Source: an uncultured bacterium
GTDB lineage: Bacteria; Acidobacteriota; UBA890
Assembly (NCBI GenBank): GCA_937922775.1
Contig: CALAKE010000147.1
Span: forward strand, 1 to 10,560
Direction of reading: 5' to 3'
DNA: 10,560 bases
The notes under the pieces were generated by a model, which made no database searches, was not told the DNA's origin, and worked only from the letters and a program-made list of their open reading frames with translations. Positions 6,650 through 10,560 of this stretch are shown here, piece after piece (position 1 is the stretch's first letter; each line of letters opens with the position of its first letter). The translations under genes were made by a program, and so were the position numbers.

Positions 6650-8098
6650 TCAGCCGCCCATTCTGCGGCCGCCGGGTCCGCCACCCGACATGCCCGGAAT
6701 TACCGAGCCGCCGCCGAAGCGGTCCCGCAAGGCTTCCTGTGAGCGCAAAAGCGACGTGCTCGGCAGGACGACAATCTCTTCGTCCCCGCTGAGGCCGGCC
6801 TGCACTTCGGTGAACTCCCAATCGTTGATGCCGGCGAGGATCGGTCGCAGCGAGAGGGCGCCGTCGGCACCGAGCACGAAGACCGCGCCCGTCGGTTCCG
6901 GGACGTTCTTGTCATTGGCAGACACGTCGATCTCGAAATCGGATTCGGCGTCGTCCTCGTATGCGGCCGGAATGACCTTCGGCCCAACTGCGACGTCCGA
7001 GGAGTCATCCCGCCCAGAAGATCCAGACGGACGGGCGTTACTGGCGGCTGGGTCTCGGAGGAGGCTCCCCAACACACCACCATCCCCAGCCACCAGATTT
7101 CGCCCGTTCCCGGCCAACCCGAGTCCCAGTAGGTCGGCCACCTGGTACGCATCCTGCAGACTGCGCACTGCCTCGTTGGCTATTGCCAACACTCCGTGGC
7201 GCTGATCGATCACGATGTTGACGTCGGCGTTCATCCCCGGCAGCAAGAGCCCATTGGTGTTGTCGATTCTCGACAGCACGGGAAAGGTCGTTACCGACTG
7301 CTGCACGACCGACTGCGGCTCGATCTTGATCACTGCGCCTTGAAACTGAACCTCCGGGTAGGCCTCGACCGTGCTGTCCACAACCAGCCCCGGTCGCACC
7401 TTGCCGACGTCGATCTCGTCCACGAGGGTCCGGATCTCGAGCTCGGAGAGGTCGGCCATCTTCACCAGCGTGGTTCCGCCCGACACGTTCGACATACTGG
7501 AGGTGATGACCTGCCCCTCCTCTACTGTCTTGGCGATGACGGTGCCCGAGATCGGAGCTGTCACGGTGGCATCCTCGAGGTAATCCCTGGCGAGCTCCAG
7601 TGATGCCTCGGCGCGCAGAAGCTGTGCCTCGGCGTTGGTGAAGTTCTGCTCGCTGGTCTCGAGGTCGTTCACCGAGATCAGGTCCTGACCGTGCAGGTCG
7701 AGCGCCCTGTCGTACTGACGTTGGGCGATCTTCAGCCGCGTGTCGGCTGACTGGTGGTCGGCCTCGGCCTGCTTGAGCTCCTGCGAAAGGATGCGGGTGT
7801 CGACCTGGGCGATGAGCTGGCCCTTTTCGAGGTGATCACCCATCTCCACCGGCATGTTGATGATTTCGCCTGAGGCCTTCGATTTGACCTCGACGATCCT
7901 GACGGGCTGCAACACGCCTGTGGCGGTAACGGATACCGTGATGTCGCGGACCTCGGCCTGCACGGTGAGTAGCTCTTCCTGCTCGTCGGCCTGCGCGTCA
8001 GCGTTGTAGTAGGTGTAGGCGTAGTAGCCACCACCCACGAGGCCGGCGAGGACCGCAACCGTTGCTAGTTTCCTCATCAGCTTCTTCAGAGCCTTCAT
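6650..8098 (-). CDS. MacA-like periplasmic adaptor (HlyD/RND membrane-fusion family)
   Basis: A 482-residue membrane-fusion protein linking the MacB-type pump to an outer-membrane channel. A basic N-terminus and one hydrophobic segment (about residues 11-31) anchor or export it. A biotinyl-lipoyl half follows (VKSKASGEIINMPVEMGDHLEKGQ is spread over 71-94), then a coiled-coil hairpin (about 101-173, rich in Gln, Glu, Ala and Arg), the second lipoyl half (ATVTAPISGTVIAKTVEEGQ lies within 177-196), and a beta-barrel (about 205-300, with LLLPGMNADVNIVI). Unlike standard MacA, residues about 313-402 form a mostly polar, Asp/Ser-rich insert before the last membrane-proximal part, and the end is Gly/Met/Arg-rich (462-482). 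The ATG at 8098 has a near-perfect ribosome binding site. It lies between the Spy-like and permease genes and is clearly co-transcribed with the latter. Confidence 0.93.
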   Translation of the reverse strand: MKALKKLMRKLATVAVLAGLVGGGYYAYTYYNADAQADEQEELLTVQAEVRDITVSVTATGVLQPVRIVEVKSKASGEIINMPVEMGDHLEKGQLIAQVDTRILSQELKQAEADHQSADTRLKIAQRQYDRALDLHGQDLISVNDLETSEQNFTNAEAQLLRAEASLELARDYLEDATVTAPISGTVIAKTVEEGQVITSSMSNVSGGTTLVKMADLSELEIRTLVDEIDVGKVRPGLVVDSTVEAYPEVQFQGAVIKIEPQSVVQQSVTTFPVLSRIDNTNGLLLPGMNADVNIVIDQRHGVLAIANEAVRSLQDAYQVADLLGLGLAGNGRNLVAGDGGVLGSLLRDPAASNARPSGSSGRDDSSDVAVGPKVIPAAYEDDAESDFEIDVSANDKNVPEPTGAVFVLGADGALSLRPILAGINDWEFTEVQAGLSGDEEIVVLPSTSLLRSQEALRDRFGGGSVIPGMSGGGPGGRRMGG

Positions 8099-8102
8099 GG
8101 CT

Positions 8103-8109
8103 ACCTCCT
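8103..8109 (-). promoter_or_regulatory. strong ribosome binding site of the adaptor gene
   Basis: On the minus strand AGGAGGT lies five bases before the adaptor ATG. It is the strongest Shine-Dalgarno match I see in the window and fixes the start. The upstream Spy-like gene and the permease have weaker sites, so the adaptor may be translated at the highest rate. Confidence 0.85.
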
Positions 8110-8163
8110 ACTTCCTGTCGATCTCGTTATCCGTTCGTTCGTCTGGTTATCGACCGTGGACCA

Positions 8164-8191
8164 GGGCCACGGACGATGTCGTCCGCGGCCC
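8164..8191 (-). other. intercistronic RNA hairpin between the Spy-like and adaptor genes
   Basis: Minus-strand RNA can form a 13-bp stem from GGGCCGCGGACGA and UCGUCCGUGGCCC with only CA between the arms; the loop must open by at least one closing pair. The sole non-Watson-Crick position is a G-U wobble on the minus strand but an A-C mismatch on the plus strand, so the structure suits the operon transcript. It begins 18 bases after the Spy-like stop and ends 65 bases before the adaptor start. No U-run follows, so it is more likely an mRNA-stabilising or processing element, or a partial attenuator, than a full terminator. Confidence 0.65.
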
Positions 8192-8209
8192 CAGCCGCCG
8201 GTCACGCCT

Positions 8210-8956
8210 CTAGCGTTGTCTTCGTGCGCGTGGCGCCCTGTCCTCGCTGGGACGACGGCGCGGTGTGCGGTCGCCAAAATCGTTCAACTGCTCGATTTGC
8301 TCGGCGCTGAGAATCCCTCGCACGTTGCGCCGGTAGCGCAGGGCCGCCATCTGTTCCTCGACCCGCAGGCCGGCCACCTCGTTCATCTTCTGCTCGACGA
8401 CGGCGAGGTCGGAGCTTTCGTCCTTCAACAGCTCGGCCAGATCGAGGCCCACGAGCTTCATCGACGCGTCGCGCTCGATCTGCTGGCGCCGGTGCGCCTC
8501 GAGCGCTTCCTCGATCCCCTGCTTCTGCACGTCGTTCAGGCCGATCTCCTCGGCCCCCCTCAGGGCCCGGCTGGCCAGGTCGAATCGTCCACCGGCGATG
8601 GCCGCGCGACCTCCTCGTGCGCCCATGGGGCCACCGGGCATTCCCGACCGACGCCCCTGCGCTCCCGCCGCGAAGCCGGGCCGCCCACCCCTCATTCCAG
8701 CGTGGGCTCCACCGCCGCCTCGGAAGTATGCGGCCCAACGTTCAAACATGCCTGCGCGTCCCGCACGGCCCGCACGTTCTCCGCCTCTCATGTCTGCCTG
8801 GGCGCCTTGCTCTTCGATGGCTACGGCCTCCTGCTCCAGGGTCGGTGTCTGTGCCCAGGTGGGCACCGTGACAGCGAGCGTGGCGGCGACTGCCAATACG
8901 AAGACACACACCAAAGCGAATCGTGCGCTACCGATGTATTTGAGTAGATCGAGCAT
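8210..8956 (-). CDS. exported Spy/CpxP-like LTxxQ-family protein with Gly/Arg-rich region
   Basis: A probable periplasmic protein of the Spy/CpxP/ZraP type, a family of envelope chaperones and stress-sensor modulators. The 248-residue product begins with a signal sequence: hydrophobic residues about 13-31, ending near PTWAQ (32-36). Residues about 56-124 are low-complexity Gly/Arg/Ala/Met-rich. A helical domain follows, with two LTxxQ-like motifs, LNDVQ (140-144) and LSAEQ (216-220), and a strongly basic tail (232-248). Only two histidines are present, so a His-based metal site as in ZraP is unlikely. The ATG at 8956 has GGAG six bases upstream. An in-frame ATG at 9049, with AGGAG eight bases before it, would add 31 polar residues ahead of the signal sequence and seems less likely. 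It is divergent from a cpxR-like gene, as cpxP is in E. coli, and heads the exporter operon. Confidence 0.78.
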   Translation of the reverse strand: MLDLLKYIGSARFALVCVFVLAVAATLAVTVPTWAQTPTLEQEAVAIEEQGAQADMRGGERAGRAGRAGMFERWAAYFRGGGGAHAGMRGGRPGFAAGAQGRRSGMPGGPMGARGGRAAIAGGRFDLASRALRGAEEIGLNDVQKQGIEEALEAHRRQQIERDASMKLVGLDLAELLKDESSDLAVVEQKMNEVAGLRVEEQMAALRYRRNVRGILSAEQIEQLNDFGDRTPRRRPSEDRAPRARRQR

Positions 8957-9137
8957 TTCCGACTCCTTCTCCCGAGGGGCCCGAGGTCGTGATGGCTGGG
9001 GTTCTATCCGTTCCCCGACGCCTCTTGGATGGGACCTTCCATCGTCCATTTCCATCACTCCTGTGGGGTCCTTCTCGTCCCTGATTGCTATGACGAGAAT
9101 TGTCGCAAATGGGATGTTCAGGCTCGGTTAACGTGAA

Positions 9138-9152
9138 GTAATGATTTGTAAA
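9138..9152 (+). promoter_or_regulatory. CpxR-like box, plus strand (one mismatch)
   Basis: GTAAT-GATTT-GTAAA matches the E. coli CpxR consensus GTAAA-N5-GTAAA except for one base. It ends 78 bases before the cpxR-like ATG. Its second half-site is part of an inverted repeat with the other box: TGTAAAAG at 9147-9154 and CTTTTACA at 9167-9174. Confidence 0.6.
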
Positions 9153-9168
9153 AGAAGGACGAGCGCCT

Positions 9169-9183
9169 TTTACATTTCTTTAC
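9169..9183 (-). promoter_or_regulatory. CpxR-like box, minus strand (perfect consensus)
   Basis: Read on the minus strand this is GTAAA-GAAAT-GTAAA, an exact match to the CpxR consensus of two GTAAA repeats spaced by five bases. It points towards the Spy-like/exporter operon and lies 47 bases upstream of the cpxR-like ATG. Its centre is 31 bp from the centre of the plus-strand box. Confidence 0.72.
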
Positions 9184-9230
9184 GGGCGCATCGGCGTCGG
9201 TGTTGGGGAGCCCGTGATAAGTTGAATTCC

Positions 9231-9962
9231 ATGGATCACGTCCTTGTAGTCGATGACGATGTTGAGCTCTGTGAGCTCGTCGGCGAATACTTGAAATCGG
9301 AAGGATTCGAGATCGAGGCGGTCGACAACGGCGATGACGGCGTTGACCGTGCCCTCTCGGACGATCACTCGCTCGTCATCCTCGATGTCATGCTGCCGGG
9401 CATCAACGGCTTCGAAGCGCTGCGGCGCATCCGTGCCAAATCGCAGATTCCGGTGCTCATGCTGACGGCCCGGGGAGAAGATGTGGATCGCATCGTTGGC
9501 CTCGAGATCGGCGCCGACGACTACCTGCCGAAGCCCTTCAATCCACGCGAGTTGGTGGCGCGTATTCACGCCATCTTGCGTCGCGCACGGTCCGGTCCTG
9601 GCGACGGGGTGGCGCCGGCGGTGCAGGAGCCACTCAACGTTGGGGATGTCGGAATGGACTTCGGCACACGAACCGTGCTGCGCGCGGGCGAGGAGGTGGG
9701 GCTCACGGCAATGGAGTTCGATGTGCTCGAAGTCCTGCTTCGTTCGGCCGGCCAGGTTGTGCCCCGTGAGGATCTCGTGGAGCAGGTACTCGGCCGCATC
9801 TACTCACCCTACGATCGCAGCATCGACGTGCACGTCAGCAACTTGCGCAAGAAGCTTGGCCACGAGGTGGACGGCAATGAGCGCATCAAGGCCATCCGCC
9901 AGGTTGGATACTTATACGCCTTTCCCGGTGGCAAGGACGGCGGCGAACAAGGAGATGGGTAG
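9231..9962 (+). CDS. cpxR: CpxR-like response regulator (OmpR/PhoB family)
   Basis: A 243-residue transcription factor. The receiver domain spans about residues 1-118, with acidic residues Asp8-Asp10, phospho-acceptor Asp52 (VILDVMLPG), Thr79 (LMLTARG) and Lys101 (YLPKPFNPRELVARI). The winged-helix domain spans about 135-232, with the recognition-helix segment YDRSIDVHVSNLRKKLG at 194-210. VPREDLVEQVLG and the LPKPFNPRELVARI block closely resemble E. coli CpxR. When phosphorylated by its kinase it should bind GTAAA-N5-GTAAA repeats, two of which lie just upstream, so autoregulation is likely. I chose the ATG at 9231 because the receiver fold begins there; the open frame reaches back to 9141 but that part crosses the boxes. 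No strong ribosome binding site precedes it. The kinase gene follows after 11 bases. The cpxR name rests on resemblance and context. Confidence 0.9.
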   Translation: MDHVLVVDDDVELCELVGEYLKSEGFEIEAVDNGDDGVDRALSDDHSLVILDVMLPGINGFEALRRIRAKSQIPVLMLTARGEDVDRIVGLEIGADDYLPKPFNPRELVARIHAILRRARSGPGDGVAPAVQEPLNVGDVGMDFGTRTVLRAGEEVGLTAMEFDVLEVLLRSAGQVVPREDLVEQVLGRIYSPYDRSIDVHVSNLRKKLGHEVDGNERIKAIRQVGYLYAFPGGKDGGEQGDG

Positions 9963-9973
9963 GTAGCACCGTC

Positions 9974-10560
9974 ATGCGAACCCTCTACTTGAAGATCTTC
10001 GTGTGGTTCTGGCTGGCGATGGTGCTGGTTGGCTCTGTATTTGTGATTTCCGCTGCCACCCTGATGAGGCAAGACGTATCTGACGAGTGGCGACCGATGA
10101 TCGGTGGCAGCTTGGCCATGATGGCGAACCGCGCCATCGAAGTTTACGAACGCGAGGGCGGCGAGGCCCTGGGAGAGTTCTTGCAGTCGTCTGAGCGGCG
10201 CACCCGCTCGACTCAGCTCCTGTTCAACGACGAACTGGAGGAGTTGGCGGGACGAGATGTCCCGGACGAGGCGAGTGACCTGGTTTCCCGGGCATTTGAA
10301 ACCGACGAGACGATCTTTGCACAGCTCCAGCGCAGGCAGTTTGCCGCCCGCTTCGTGGAGGGCCCCACGGGTAGCCGCTACGTCATCATGAGCCAGATGC
10401 CGCGTGGGAGGCCCGGCCGCCGGCCGCCGCGGACGCTCGGCTCCTACTTCTTCTGGCTCGACGAACCGCGAGAGGTGCTGATTCTGCTTTTCGCTGTCGC
10501 CGCCACCTCCGGTGTCGTTTGTTACGGCCTCGCCCGGTATCTCGTGGCGCCGGTACAGAA
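9974..10560 (+). CDS. cpxA: CpxA-like sensor histidine kinase, N-terminal part (runs off the window)
   Basis: The reading frame is open from the ATG at 9974 to the window end and gives the first 195 residues of a membrane sensor kinase. Residues about 7-29 form the first membrane segment, opening with YLKIFVWFWLAMVLV, a start common in CpxA-like kinases. Residues about 30-165 form the periplasmic sensor, rich in Glu and Arg, with a basic Pro/Arg/Gly patch (MPRGRPGRRPPR, 142-153). Residues about 166-188 form the second membrane segment. ARYLVAPVQ (187-195) is the expected entry into a HAMP linker. The dimerisation and ATPase domains lie outside the window. Position directly after the cpxR-like gene makes it the cognate kinase. 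A CpxP/Spy-type protein is encoded divergently, which fits envelope-stress sensing. The symbol is tentative. Confidence 0.8.
   Translation, partial: MRTLYLKIFVWFWLAMVLVGSVFVISAATLMRQDVSDEWRPMIGGSLAMMANRAIEVYEREGGEALGEFLQSSERRTRSTQLLFNDELEELAGRDVPDEASDLVSRAFETDETIFAQLQRRQFAARFVEGPTGSRYVIMSQMPRGRPGRRPPRTLGSYFFWLDEPREVLILLFAVAATSGVVCYGLARYLVAPVQ

Larger units (their letters stand above)
8957..9230. promoter_or_regulatory. divergent control region between Spy-like gene and cpxR-like gene
   Basis: This 274-base gap must carry promoters for both directions. It is visibly more AT-rich at 9130-9185 than the flanking genes, and the two CpxR-like boxes lie there. I could not assign a convincing sigma-70 -35/-10 pair for either strand. 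The 8957-9049 part stays open in the Spy-like frame. Confidence 0.7.

Noticed and set aside
6642..6821. Upstream extension of the permease frame to 6821
   Set aside because: It overlaps the adaptor gene and gives an Arg/Gly-rich sequence. The ATG at 6641 directly precedes a standard MacB N-terminus and has a ribosome binding site.
9184..9230. A sigma-70 promoter for the cpxR-like gene using GATAAG near 9215
   Set aside because: It would leave too short a leader and has no reasonable -35 at the right spacing.
1..10560. CRISPR arrays, insertion sequences, tRNA or rRNA genes, defence systems
   Set aside because: I read both strands and saw no periodic repeats, transposase motifs, terminal inverted repeats, tRNA-like folds or nuclease/defence domains.

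Overview
The window is GC-rich, densely coded bacterial DNA from a Gram-negative organism. A MacAB-type envelope exporter, an exported Spy/CpxP-like protein and a CpxRA-like two-component system, together with near-consensus CpxR boxes, point towards a proteobacterium. The species cannot be named from the sequence alone. I see no mobile element, CRISPR array, tRNA or rRNA.

Layout. (1) Positions 1-1961, plus strand: the 3' part of a dikinase-like gene, with the end of a PEP-synthase-type ATP-binding domain, a long middle region and a C-terminal phosphohistidine swivel domain. It overlaps a DUF427 protein gene by 4 bases. (2) Positions 2008-4389, minus strand: a compact run read as SAM methyltransferase, then a short-chain dehydrogenase whose catalytic Tyr is replaced by Ile, then a renalase-like FAD oxidoreductase. 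(3) Positions 4577-8956, minus strand: an apparent operon read as Spy/CpxP-like exported LTxxQ protein, MacA-like adaptor, MacB-type permease, MacB-type ATPase. (4) Positions 9231 to the window end, plus strand: a CpxR-like response regulator and the N-terminal part of a CpxA-like sensor kinase.

How it fits together. The Spy/CpxP-like gene and the cpxRA-like pair are divergent, the same arrangement as cpxP/cpxRA in E. coli. The gap between them holds two convergent GTAAA-N5-GTAAA type boxes whose centres are 31 bp apart, about three helical turns. One is perfect and one has a single mismatch. The simplest reading is an autoregulated envelope-stress module in which the regulator controls its own genes plus a periplasmic chaperone/sensor-like protein and a tripartite efflux pump. 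A 13-bp RNA hairpin, fully paired only in the minus-strand transcript, lies between the Spy-like gene and the pump genes and may set their relative expression.

The most notable points are the paired CpxR-like boxes, the intercistronic hairpin, the Tyr-lacking SDR beside a renalase-like flavoenzyme, and a dikinase-like protein that ends after its swivel domain as rifampin phosphotransferases do.
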